Source: Streptomyces sp. NBC_01717 (GTDB taxonomy: Bacteria > Actinomycetota > Actinomycetes > Streptomycetales > Streptomycetaceae). From it: a stretch of DNA of 64,000 nt. This document shows positions 18,552 through 26,327 of the stretch, in pieces. The position numbers and the translations under genes are program-made. The stretch covers positions 8,685,001 to 8,749,000 of the forward strand of contig NZ_CP109178.1 in the NCBI RefSeq assembly GCF_036248255.1, in the 5' to 3' direction. Under the pieces are notes generated by a model. It was not told where the DNA came from and made no database searches. It saw only the letters and a program-made list of their open reading frames with translations. Within the stretch, counting starts at the first letter, position 1. Each line of letters starts with the position of its first letter.

Positions 18552-19898
18552 GTGAGCTCCGCGGCCGGTGCGGTGACGGATGCGCTGCGTGAACTGCGCA
18601 CCCGGTTCGCCGGTGTGCGCGACGGCGAACCGGCCGACTACATCCCGCAGTTGGCCATGGCCGACCCGGAGGCGTTCGGGCTGGCCCTGATCAGCATGGA
18701 CGGCCATCGCTACAGCACGGGCGAGGTCGACGTCCCGTTCACCATGCAGTCCGTCTCGAAACCTTTCGTCTATGCCCTCGCGCTGTGCGAGCTCGGACTC
18801 GACGGGGTGTCCCGGTGGGTGAACGCCGAGCCCAGTGGAGAGGCATACAACGCCATCAGCCTGGAACCGGGCACCGGCCGGCCGGACAACGCCATGGTCA
18901 ACGCCGGTGCGATCGTCACCACCGCGCTGATCCCCGACACCGCCGACACCCCGAGGTTCGACCGTATCCTCGACTGTCTGAGCCGGTTCGCCGGCCGGCA
19001 GCTGGACGTCGACGAGGCGGTGTACGCCTCCGAGGTCGCCACCGGCGACCGCAACCGCGCCCTCGCATATCTGATCCGCAGCGCGGGCCCGCTGCCGGTC
19101 GACCCGGTGGGAGCCGTGGAGACGTACTTCCGGCAGTGTGCGGTACGCGTCACCACGCTGGATCTCGCCGCCATGGCCGCGACCCTTGCCAACGGCGGTG
19201 TGAACCCTCTCAACGGTGACGTGGTCGTCGAGGAACCGGTCGCCGCGCAGGTGCTCGCCGTGATGGCGACCTGCGGCATGTACGACACGTCGGGCGACTG
19301 GCTGCTACGGGTGGGGCTGCCCGCCAAGAGCGGGGTGTCCGGCGGCCTGATCGCCGCGGGACCGGCCCGATTCGGCCTCGCGGCCTACAGCCCACGGCTG
19401 GATCCGACCGGCACATCGGTCCGCGGGCGCATCGCCCTCGGGGCGCTGTCGGAACGACTCGGCCTGCATCTGATGCACAACCCGGCGCTCGCCGCCTCGA
19501 CCGTCACTCTGGTCACCACCGCCGACGATCTGCCGTCCGCCCCGACGGAGGAGCAGGAACGCGCCCTGCGGGAAAAGGTGGCGGTCGTCGCCGCGCAGGG
19601 CGCCCTCGACTTCACCGCGGCGGAACGCGTGCTGTACGCGCTCGACGAGTCCGGGCCGGAGGAGACCGCGTCCGTGGTGCTGGATCTGCGGCAGGTGACC
19701 GGCATCGACACGGTGGCGAGGTCGATGCTGCGCTCCGGACTGGCCCGGCTCACGGAGGGCGGCCGCCGCACGGCCGTGGTCGACCCGGCCGGTCACCTCG
19801 GAGTGACGGGCGGCGACCCGACGGCCCCGCGGCGCTTCACCTCCCGCGAGGAGGCCGTCGAGCGCGCCGCGAGGGAGGCGGGCCGTCCGACGGCCTGA
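18552..19898 (+). CDS. glsA: Glutaminase A with C-terminal STAS domain
   Basis: This 448-residue protein has two domains. Residues 1 to about 305 are a serine-dependent glutaminase with the nucleophile motif MQSVSKPF (Ser-x-x-Lys) and conserved NAGAIVTT and KSGVSGG blocks, converting L-glutamine to glutamate and ammonia. Residues about 340-430 form a STAS domain (SVVLDLRQVTGIDTVARSML), the anti-anti-sigma fold, which may regulate the enzyme by binding a partner or nucleotide. This fusion is known in actinobacteria. The GTG start follows GAGCGAGG. The lipoprotein gene ends 13 bp upstream. Confidence 0.93.
   Translation: MSSAAGAVTDALRELRTRFAGVRDGEPADYIPQLAMADPEAFGLALISMDGHRYSTGEVDVPFTMQSVSKPFVYALALCELGLDGVSRWVNAEPSGEAYNAISLEPGTGRPDNAMVNAGAIVTTALIPDTADTPRFDRILDCLSRFAGRQLDVDEAVYASEVATGDRNRALAYLIRSAGPLPVDPVGAVETYFRQCAVRVTTLDLAAMAATLANGGVNPLNGDVVVEEPVAAQVLAVMATCGMYDTSGDWLLRVGLPAKSGVSGGLIAAGPARFGLAAYSPRLDPTGTSVRGRIALGALSERLGLHLMHNPALAASTVTLVTTADDLPSAPTEEQERALREKVAVVAAQGALDFTAAERVLYALDESGPEETASVVLDLRQVTGIDTVARSMLRSGLARLTEGGRRTAVVDPAGHLGVTGGDPTAPRRFTSREEAVERAAREAGRPTA
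19881..19895. terminator. Short palindromic hairpin at the glsA 3' end
   Basis: GGCCGTC-C-GACGGCC is a perfect 7-bp palindrome around the last codons of glsA. It precedes the convergent nuclease gene by about 20 bp, so it may serve both. Confidence 0.4.
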
Positions 19899-19916
19899 CG
19901 GCACCGGACAGCGCTG

Positions 19917-20747
19917 CTACCAGATGGCCTCGACCCACTCGGGGTGGTCGATGAACGGGTTCCTGTTGTGCTGGTACTGGTCGAATATGACGTCGTTGCG
20001 CCGCTCCTCGAAGGAGTCCGGCGGGTCCTCCTGGCTCCACTGCTTCAGTACGGAGAGCCTGCCGATGTTCGGCGCGGAGCCGTTGTCCACCCGGTCGTTC
20101 GGTTCGAGGTCGGCGAAGGCGTCGTCGCCCTCGTACCGCACCGCCATGTAGAGGATCATGCGGGCGACGTCACCCTTGACCGCGTCGCGCGGTTCGAAGG
20201 AGTCGCTGTCGGTGTAGTTGCCCGCCGCCCCGCCCACCGCGGTACCGCCGTTGTCGAAGTCCTTGTTGCCCCGGATGGAGTTGACCGTGACGTCCTCCGG
20301 GCGCAGGTGGTGGATGTCGGTGCCGGGTCCGGTGCTGGTGCCGAAGTCGCCGTGGGACTTGGCCCAGACGTGCTCGCGGTTCCACTGGCCGACCGCGCCG
20401 CCGTTGTCGCTCTTGGGCTCGGAGCGCCCGGTGTAGAGGAGGATCACGTTCGAGGAGTTGGCGGGGTCCTGGTCGGTGCTCTTGAGCGCGTCCCAGACCT
20501 GGCTGTAGGAGATCTTGGTCTGCACGCTGATGATCGAGTGGAGGGCGCTCTTGAGCTGCGTTCCGGTCTTGCCGAGCGCGTCCTGGTAGTACGTGTCGTC
20601 GAGCGTGGCGAGCGGCGTCGTGGCCACCGGTGTGATTCGGGGTGCGGCCGGCACGGCGGGTGCGGCGGCCGCGGTGCCGGCGAGTACCGCGAAGGCGGCG
20701 AAAGTGGCCAGCACTGGGCGCCGGTAGGGAAGGTGACGACGGGACAT
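19917..20747 (-). CDS. Secreted endonuclease I family nuclease
   Basis: This 276-residue protein has an N-terminal signal peptide (RRHLPYRRP, then a hydrophobic Ala-rich core to about residue 35). The mature domain has the endonuclease I beta-beta-alpha-metal motif: WNREHVWAKSHGDFG with the general-base His, then DIHHLRPEDVTVNSIRGNKDF. It should cleave DNA/RNA nonspecifically outside the cell, for nutrient scavenging. ATG 20747 is preceded by GAGGAC and starts the signal peptide; a 102-codon upstream extension is not credible. Confidence 0.9.
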   Translation of the reverse strand: MSRRHLPYRRPVLATFAAFAVLAGTAAAAPAVPAAPRITPVATTPLATLDDTYYQDALGKTGTQLKSALHSIISVQTKISYSQVWDALKSTDQDPANSSNVILLYTGRSEPKSDNGGAVGQWNREHVWAKSHGDFGTSTGPGTDIHHLRPEDVTVNSIRGNKDFDNGGTAVGGAAGNYTDSDSFEPRDAVKGDVARMILYMAVRYEGDDAFADLEPNDRVDNGSAPNIGRLSVLKQWSQEDPPDSFEERRNDVIFDQYQHNRNPFIDHPEWVEAIW

Positions 20748-20966
20748 GTGGGGTGTCCTCTCCGGAAAAACATGCACCGCGGCGCCGTCACGGGGTGGGG
20801 GACGGTGCCGCGGTGTTCGTGTGTGGTGCGTGGTCAGCGGGAGCCTTCCACACGCACGGTGACCCAGGTGTGAACGCTGTGTACCTATCATGTGCAGGTC
20901 AAGTGGGCTCTCGGATGCGGTCCTGGAGCCGCAGGGCGAGAATTGCCGCAAGGACGAGGAGGCGGC

Positions 20967-21173
20967 ATGAGCGAAGAGCCCGAATCCGTACCCGTATCCA
21001 TGGCTCGGGGCGTGACCCCGGACAGCCTCTTGCACACCGGCGGGAGCGAGCATCCGTCGGCCGAGGATCTGGTGCTCGCCTCCGGGCGGGACCTGACTCC
21101 GCAGAATCTTGAGTGGGCGCAGCGCCGACTGGCACGAGAGGGCCGGGCGGCGATGGAGAAGCAGCTGCCGTAG
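20967..21173 (+). CDS. Small conserved hypothetical protein, 68 aa
   Basis: ATG 20967 follows a strong GAGGAGG site. The 68-residue acidic protein reads as an N-terminal disordered acidic stretch and then GRDLTPQNLEWAQRRL, a pattern found in small actinobacterial proteins of unknown role. A strong terminator hairpin follows within 10 bp, which supports a real short transcript. No function can be proposed. Confidence 0.7.
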   Translation: MSEEPESVPVSMARGVTPDSLLHTGGSEHPSAEDLVLASGRDLTPQNLEWAQRRLAREGRAAMEKQLP

Positions 21174-21182
21174 GCGGCCGGT

Positions 21183-21214
21183 GCGGCGGGGAGTGTGTGG
21201 GCGCTCCCCGCCGC
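21183..21214. terminator. Perfect 11-bp terminator hairpin
   Basis: GCGGCGGGGAG / CTCCCCGCCGC with a 10-nt loop lies just after the stop of the 68-aa gene and before the rlmG-like start. Confidence 0.75.
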
Positions 21215-21234
21215 TCGGCTAGCCTGAATGCACA

Positions 21235-22392
21235 ATGAACCGTTTGACGACGTCACAGGGCGGGTTCGACCTCGCCCGCTTCCCCGAGCACCCGCGCGAT
21301 CCGTTCCGCGCCTGGGACGCTGCCGACGAATATCTGCTGCGGCAGCTGGAGGGGATCGACGGAGCAGAGCCGGTCGACCTGTCCGGCGCCGTGGTCGTGG
21401 TGGGCGACCGCTGGGGTGCGCTGACCACCGTGCTGGCCGGGCACCGACCCGTACAGATCACCGACTCGTATCTCGCGCAGCGCGCCACCCTGGCGAACCT
21501 CGCCCGCAACGGTGACGACCCGGACACCGTGCGTCTGCTGTCGGCCAGGGACACGCCGCCGGAGCGGATCGACGTCCTCCTCGTACGCGTCCCCAAGAGT
21601 CTGGCGCTCCTGGAGGACCAGCTGCACCGGCTCGCACCCGCCGTGCATGCCGGCACCGTCGTCATCGGCACCGGCATGGTGAAGGAGATCCACACCTCCA
21701 CCCTCAAACTGTTCGAGCGGATCATCGGTCCCACCCGCACCTCCCTCGCGGTCAAGAAGGCCCGACTGATCCTCTGCAGCCCCGACCCGGCTCTGGCCCG
21801 CACCCCCAGCCCATGGCCGCACCGCTACGACCTGCCCGACGGCGTCGGCGCCGTCTCCGGCCGGACCGTCGTCAACCACGCCGGGATCTTCTGCGCCGAG
21901 CGCCTCGACATCGGCACCCGCTTCTTCCTGAACCATCTGCCCGAGCGCAGCGGCCGGGACCGCATCGTCGACCTGGGCTGCGGAAACGGGGTCGTCGGCA
22001 CCTCCGCCGCGCTCGCCAACCCGGAAGCGACGGTGACCTTCATCGACGAGTCGTACCAGGCGGTCGCCTCGGCCGAGGCGACGTTCCGGGCCAACCTCGG
22101 GATGGACGCCGAGGCCGCCTTCCTGGTCGGCGACGGGATGGCGGACGTACCGCCGGGCAGTGTCGACCTCGTGCTCAACAACCCGCCGTTCCACTCGCAC
22201 CTGGCCACCACCGACGCCACGGCCCGGACCATGTTCCACGGGGCGCGCACCGCGCTGCGGCAGGGTGGCGAGCTGTGGGTCGTCGGCAACCGGCATCTCG
22301 GGTACCACACCCAGTTGCGCCGCACCTTCGGCAACTGCACCACCGTCGCCGGTGACCCCAAGTTCGTCGTGCTGCGCGCCGTCAAGCGCTGA
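21235..22392 (+). CDS. RlmG-like class I SAM-dependent rRNA methyltransferase
   Basis: This 385-residue protein has an N-terminal degenerate methyltransferase-like domain and a C-terminal catalytic domain. The SAM loop is IVDLGCGNGVVGTSA (about residues 243-257) and the NPPF motif in LNNPPFHSH marks N-methylation of a base. This two-domain layout is that of RlmG/RsmC, which form m2G in 23S or 16S rRNA. RlmG is favoured because of the overall length and C-terminal GGELWVVGNRHLGYH. The exact target is inferred. Confidence 0.82.
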   Translation: MNRLTTSQGGFDLARFPEHPRDPFRAWDAADEYLLRQLEGIDGAEPVDLSGAVVVVGDRWGALTTVLAGHRPVQITDSYLAQRATLANLARNGDDPDTVRLLSARDTPPERIDVLLVRVPKSLALLEDQLHRLAPAVHAGTVVIGTGMVKEIHTSTLKLFERIIGPTRTSLAVKKARLILCSPDPALARTPSPWPHRYDLPDGVGAVSGRTVVNHAGIFCAERLDIGTRFFLNHLPERSGRDRIVDLGCGNGVVGTSAALANPEATVTFIDESYQAVASAEATFRANLGMDAEAAFLVGDGMADVPPGSVDLVLNNPPFHSHLATTDATARTMFHGARTALRQGGELWVVGNRHLGYHTQLRRTFGNCTTVAGDPKFVVLRAVKR

Positions 22393-22427
22393 CCGGCGGA
22401 CAGGCCCTCGTGGCCCTTCCGGATTCT

Positions 22428-22441
22428 TGCAACACGTTCTA
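22428..22441. promoter_or_regulatory. KstR-type operator (TnnAACnnGTTnnA)
   Basis: TGCAACACGTTCTA matches every fixed base of the mycobacterial KstR consensus TnnAACnnGTTnnA. It lies 53 bp upstream of the acyl-CoA dehydrogenase start, a natural operator position. KstR is a TetR-family repressor of sterol catabolism. A KstR-like regulator acting here is inferred. Confidence 0.55.
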
Positions 22442-22494
22442 GTGTGTGCGCCGCCGCACACGGGCGACGCGACCGCGAGACTCCTGGAGGGGCC

Positions 22495-23685
22495 GTGCAC
22501 CTCGAATACACGCCTGAGCAACAGCAGTTGCGCGCCGAGCTGCGCACGTACTTCGCCGGACTCGTTCCCGACAACGCCTACAGCAGGTACGACGACCCCG
22601 CCGCCCAGAAACGCTTCTACCGCGAGACGATCCGCCGCCTCGGCGCCGACGGCTGGCTCGGCGTCGGCTGGCCGACGGAGTACGGCGGACGCGGCCTGTC
22701 CCCGATGGAACAGTTCATCTTCTTCGACGAGGCCGCCCAGGCTGGCGTACCGCTGCCCCTGATGGCCCTCAACACCGTCGGCCCGACGATCATGCAGTTC
22801 GGCACGGACGAGCAGAAGGCGTACTTCCTGCCGAAGATCCTGGCCGGCGAGATCGACTTCGCGATCGGCTACAGCGAACCCGACGCCGGCACCGACCTGG
22901 CGGCCCTCAAGACCCGGGCCGTACGCGACGGCGACGAGGCCACCGGCCATTACATGGTCAACGGTCAGAAGATCTGGACGACCAACGGCGACACCGCCGA
23001 CTGGGTCTGGCTCGCCGTCCGCACCGACCCCGACGCCCCGCCCCACAAGGGCATCACGATGCTGCTCGTCCCGACCGACGACCCCGGCTACTCCTGCACC
23101 CTGATCAACACCCTCGCCTCGCACGACACCACCGCCAGTTTCTACGAGAACATCCGCGTCCCCGTCTCCCGCCGCGTCGGCGACGAGAACAAGGGGTGGC
23201 GGCTCATCACCAACCAGCTCAACCACGAACGCGTCACCCTCGCCGCCCACGGCACCATGGCCATCCGTGCCCTCCACAACGTGCAGCGCTGGGCCACCGA
23301 CACCAAGCTGGCCGACGGGCGCCGGGTGATCGACCTCGGTTGGGTCCGCACCCGACTCGCCCGCACCCACACCCGGCTCGACGCCATGAAACTCCTCAAC
23401 TGGCAGATGGTCTCCGCCGTCCAGGAGGGCACCCTCACCCCGCAGGACGCCTCCGCTGTCAAGGTCTACGGCTCCGAGGCACGCCGTGACGCCTACGCCT
23501 GGCTGATGGAGGTCGTCGGCTCGGCCGGGCCGCTCAAGGAGGGTTCGGCGGGCGCCGTCCTGCACGGCGAACTCGAACGCGGCTACCGGTCCGCGGTCAT
23601 CTTCACCTTCGGTGGCGGCAACAACGAGATCCAGCGGGAAATCATCTCGTGGATCGGCCTGGGGATGCCGCGCGTGCGCCGCTGA
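22495..23685 (+). CDS. Acyl-CoA dehydrogenase (FadE family)
   Basis: This 396-residue flavoprotein begins MHLEYTPEQQQLRAEL and shows the family blocks IGYSEPDAGTDLAALKTRA (FAD/substrate), KIWTTNGDTADW and a C-terminal helical bundle. It oxidises an acyl-CoA to the enoyl-CoA, passing electrons to ETF. The branch resembles those acting on sterol side chains or other bulky acyl-CoAs, which agrees with the KstR-type operator upstream. The catalytic Glu position could not be fixed by eye. GTG 22495 follows CTGGAGGGG. Confidence 0.88.
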   Translation: MHLEYTPEQQQLRAELRTYFAGLVPDNAYSRYDDPAAQKRFYRETIRRLGADGWLGVGWPTEYGGRGLSPMEQFIFFDEAAQAGVPLPLMALNTVGPTIMQFGTDEQKAYFLPKILAGEIDFAIGYSEPDAGTDLAALKTRAVRDGDEATGHYMVNGQKIWTTNGDTADWVWLAVRTDPDAPPHKGITMLLVPTDDPGYSCTLINTLASHDTTASFYENIRVPVSRRVGDENKGWRLITNQLNHERVTLAAHGTMAIRALHNVQRWATDTKLADGRRVIDLGWVRTRLARTHTRLDAMKLLNWQMVSAVQEGTLTPQDASAVKVYGSEARRDAYAWLMEVVGSAGPLKEGSAGAVLHGELERGYRSAVIFTFGGGNNEIQREIISWIGLGMPRVRR

Positions 23686-23705
23686 CGGGTTGTGACTAGG
23701 CTCTT

Positions 23706-23735
23706 TAGTTGGCACAAAAGCAGGCTAGTTGGCAC
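23706..23735. repeat. Two direct TAGTTGGCAC repeats, 20-bp period
   Basis: TAGTTGGCAC occurs at 23706-23715 and again at 23726-23735, so the copies lie two helical turns apart in an unusually AT-rich 60-bp stretch after the acyl-CoA dehydrogenase gene. They could be an operator for a dimeric regulator or the scar of an insertion. From 23736 to 23968 no credible gene was seen. Confidence 0.45.
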
Positions 23736-23968
23736 CGAATATTGCGGCCGTTCTAAAAGGGATGTCCCGCAACTGATCTTGGCATGAAGGTTGGTTGTCA
23801 GGACTGGATCCTGGGGACCACTGGGGCGCTCCGTCGCCACGGTCGCGTCGTTCTCGCGGACTGTCCGGTTTGGTCACTTGGTGTCCAAGGGTGCCCCAGG
23901 GCGCGACGGGTGGCGGGCGGATCTGTCTGGGGAAATGAGCGGCAGAGTCCGCCTGCTGTGGTGCGCCG

Positions 23969-24403
23969 ATGTCAGCGATCAAGAGGTTCCAAGTCACCTT
24001 TGACTGCGCAGAACCTGAGCGCCTCGCTCGTTTCTGGTGCGAGGTGTTGGGGTATGTCATGCCGCCGCCACCGGAGGGGTTCGCCATCTGGGACGATTTC
24101 AACCGCACCCTGCCTCCTGTGGAGCAGGGTTCATGGTTCGCCTGCAGTGATCCCTCAGGCGTGGGCCCGCGCCTGTACTTCCAGCGCGTCCCCGAAGGCA
24201 AGATCGTCAAGAATCGGGTGCATCTCGACGTCCGGGTCGGCACCGGGCTCGTGGGGGACGAGCGCCTCGCCACGCTCGAAGCTGAGTGCGCACGACTGGT
24301 CGCGCTCGGCGCCACCCACGTGCAAACGCTGTATGCCGATGAGGAAAACGAGTCGTGCATCCCAATGCTGGACATCGAGGGCAACGAATTCTGTATCGAC
24401 TGA
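23969..24403 (+). CDS. VOC family protein (glyoxalase-like domain)
   Basis: This 144-residue protein starts SAIKRFQVTFDCAEPERLARFW, a Glyoxalase_6-type VOC opening, with LYFQRVPEGKIVKNRVHLDV in the middle and PMLDIEGNEFCID as the terminal strand. Relatives include PhnB-like and bleomycin-resistance proteins. The substrate is unknown. The region just upstream and the transposase remnant downstream suggest the gene sits at the edge of an accessory segment. A strong hairpin follows. Confidence 0.82.
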   Translation: MSAIKRFQVTFDCAEPERLARFWCEVLGYVMPPPPEGFAIWDDFNRTLPPVEQGSWFACSDPSGVGPRLYFQRVPEGKIVKNRVHLDVRVGTGLVGDERLATLEAECARLVALGATHVQTLYADEENESCIPMLDIEGNEFCID

Positions 24404-24417
24404 GCATTCGCCGAGCC

Positions 24418-24441
24418 GGGGAGGCGGGGAGCCGCCTCCCC
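24418..24441 (+). terminator. Perfect 10-bp terminator hairpin after VOC gene
   Basis: GGGGAGGCGG / CCGCCTCCCC with a 4-nt loop lies 14 bp after the VOC stop and before the transposase remnant's stop codon on the other strand. Confidence 0.7.
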
Positions 24442-24472
24442 TGGGCCTCTCCGGTCTCGTATGGGGCGGGAG

Positions 24473-24865
24473 TTACCCCGTGAGGGCGAGGTTGTGCAGC
24501 CGGGCGATGCCGAGCATGGCGGTGTGAACGCCGTCGCCTTTCAGAAGGCAGTCACGAAGGATCTTCCATGCCTTCATCCGCGCGAAGGCGTGCTCGACGC
24601 GGGCCCGGACCTTGCGGTGGGAGTTGTTGTGCTCCTCTTTCCAAGCTGGTAGTTCGGTCTGGCCGCGTTCACAGCGGTGCGGGATGAGCAGGCCGGTGCC
24701 CTGATAGCGCCGTCCGCGATGACCGTGGCCCGGCCGACGGCGGCCTTCGCACCGGAAAGTTCCCACGCCTTGCAATCGTTGCGGTTGCCCGTGACCGGTC
24801 GGCCGATGGCGACGACGAGTCGGGTATCGGCGTCGACCGGTGGCGGTTGTCGAGTCGATGCTCAC
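24473..24865 (-). pseudogene. IS5-type DDE transposase remnant, truncated and frameshifted
   Basis: The C-terminal part (EEHNNSHRKVRARVEHAFAR, then MLGIARLHNLALTG) is typical of IS5-group DDE transposases. Upstream the protein sense continues in a different frame (RPVTGNRNDCKAWELSGAKA, VIADG). The break is at about 24710, where the expected GGCGGCTATCAG reads GGCGCTATCAG, a one-base deletion. The DDE N-terminal half is absent: nothing transposase-like precedes about 24860, where the DUF6083 frame ends. It is therefore inactive and marks a past insertion. Confidence 0.85.
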
Positions 24866-25836
24866 CGACCGTGATGGGGGCTTCTGTTGGGGAGGCGGGT
24901 GACGACATGTTGGTGGTGCAGCAGCGGATCGAAGGGTTCCCAGTCTGCGAGAGCCAGGTCAGGTGCCCCCGAGGTCGCAGCGTGGAGAGGGCAGCGCTGG
25001 GTGCGCCAGCGCAGCTGCTCGGAGTAGGACAGGCGCCCAAGGTCGTAGACGGCGATGTCGAGTGCGGGCAGAACTAGTTGGCGGCGGCGAGTGGGGGCCG
25101 CGGGGATGAGTGTCCACTCCCCGGGGGCGCTTCCGGGGGCAAGGACGGGGCGGGGGCATCGGGTTCGGCGGATGGTCTGGGCAACGCATTGGATGTCTTC
25201 GATGGGCTTGGCTGCGAGATAGCGGCAATAGAGGAGCTGGACGACGGGGCGGGCCGGCCGACAGGAGGCTGTTGTGGCTGACTCGGCGACCGGCTTCTCA
25301 CCGGGGATGAAAGCGCCAGTGTCAAGGAGGCGTCGGGTGCGCAGGGCGAGGCGCCTGCGCAGGTCGTCGAGGTCGGGCGTGAGCTCCTGTGGCGTGGTGC
25401 GCTCGGGACACAGAGTGCGGTGGGTGATGCGGCACCAGCGGCTGCCGTCACCGGCCGGATGAGCGATTCCGGAGGCGACGTGCCAGCGGCAGGTGGTGGG
25501 GACGATCAGGGTCGGCAGTTCGGCTGGATGGAGTCCCACGGGTTGTTGGTTGCTGGTGATGTGCCAGTCGATTCGGTTGCCGCAGTCACGACATCGGCCG
25601 GCCTGAGCGATGCGCAGCAGGCGGCTGGGGCTGTCCGCGGCGACTCGGAGGGTGCGTCGGTAGCCGGGCGTGGTGGGGCTGCCGTCCCAGTGACGGCCGG
25701 TGGTGGCAGGGGTGAAGCACATGGGGGCGAAGGTGTCAGCCGCCACGCCGCATTTGTGCGAGCCGCACTGTGTTGGTCCCCTCGTCGGCCCAGCGTGGGG
25801 GAACGGGGAAGCGAAATCTCGCCTGTCCGTTCCCAT
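24862..25836 (-). CDS. DUF6083 domain-containing protein
   Basis: This protein of up to 324 residues contains the block RHWDGSPTTPGYRRTL followed by CRDCGNRIDWH (a CxxC zinc-knuckle-like pair), HPAELPT and CRWHVASGIAHPAGDGSRWC, characteristic of the Streptomyces DUF6083 family. The function is unknown; the Cys/His pattern suggests metal binding. The start is uncertain: ATG 25836, or ATG 25722 next to the domain. Its 3' end overlaps the transposase remnant by 4 bp, so insertion may have altered the original C-terminus. Confidence 0.75.
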   Translation of the reverse strand: MGTDRRDFASPFPHAGPTRGPTQCGSHKCGVAADTFAPMCFTPATTGRHWDGSPTTPGYRRTLRVAADSPSRLLRIAQAGRCRDCGNRIDWHITSNQQPVGLHPAELPTLIVPTTCRWHVASGIAHPAGDGSRWCRITHRTLCPERTTPQELTPDLDDLRRRLALRTRRLLDTGAFIPGEKPVAESATTASCRPARPVVQLLYCRYLAAKPIEDIQCVAQTIRRTRCPRPVLAPGSAPGEWTLIPAAPTRRRQLVLPALDIAVYDLGRLSYSEQLRWRTQRCPLHAATSGAPDLALADWEPFDPLLHHQHVVTRLPNRSPHHGR

Positions 25837-25878
25837 GCCGTGACTGGTTCGGGTGATCCGTTGAGGTCGGAATGCCGA

Positions 25879-26142
25879 CTATGAGGCGTTGTCGCCCGGG
25901 GGTTCGTGACCCTCGCAGAGTGCGGCAAAGAGGCCGCCGAGGGGGACATCGAAGGCATGGCCGAGCGCATGCCAGGTGGCGAGGGATCCCACGGTGCGAC
26001 CCTGCTCGATTTCGATGAGGGTCCGCCTGGACAGGGCGGTTCTCATGGCGAGCTCGTCGTAAGACCAGCCGCGCACGCCCCTCAGGCGCGCGAGCTGCAG
26101 GCGCAGCGCGTCGAGGTTCGGCTCGGGCGGCAAGATCGTCAC
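25879..26142 (-). CDS. XRE-family helix-turn-helix regulator
   Basis: This 87-residue protein is little more than one Cro/C1-type domain: LRLQLARLRGVRGWSYDELAM, then SRRTLIEIEQGRTVGSLATW. GTG 26142 is chosen because VTILPPEPNLDALR is the usual family opening; longer upstream frames run through the operator. It reads into the DUF6083 gene 42 bp downstream, so the two are likely co-transcribed. The divergent gene at 26328 and the large inverted repeat between them suggest autoregulation. Confidence 0.8.
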   Translation of the reverse strand: MTILPPEPNLDALRLQLARLRGVRGWSYDELAMRTALSRRTLIEIEQGRTVGSLATWHALGHAFDVPLGGLFAALCEGHEPPGDNAS

Positions 26143-26176
26143 CTGTCCATCCGAAGGCGCATGCCCCTGCCCTGTC

Positions 26177-26238
26177 AGTGCAGATCTCTGCCCTATTTGC
26201 GTAGTCGCCGCTTTTCTCGGAGGGCAGAGATCTGCACT
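26177..26238. promoter_or_regulatory. Large inverted repeat: two near-palindromic operator copies
   Basis: The 18-bp arm AGTGCAGATCTCTGCCCT at 26177-26194 is repeated perfectly inverted at 26221-26238, with a 26-bp spacer. Each arm holds a smaller palindrome GCAGA-NN-TCTGC (26180-26191 and 26224-26235), centred 44 bp or about four helical turns apart. It lies 35 bp upstream of the XRE gene start and 90 bp upstream of the divergent gene, an ideal place for a bidirectional operator. Confidence 0.75.
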
Positions 26239-26327
26239 ACGGTGTGCCGCCATCACGACACTCCACCCGCCGCCAGCCCTTTCTTGGGTGTCGGAGGCGG
26301 CGGGCGACAGAGAGGGGCCATCGGCCG

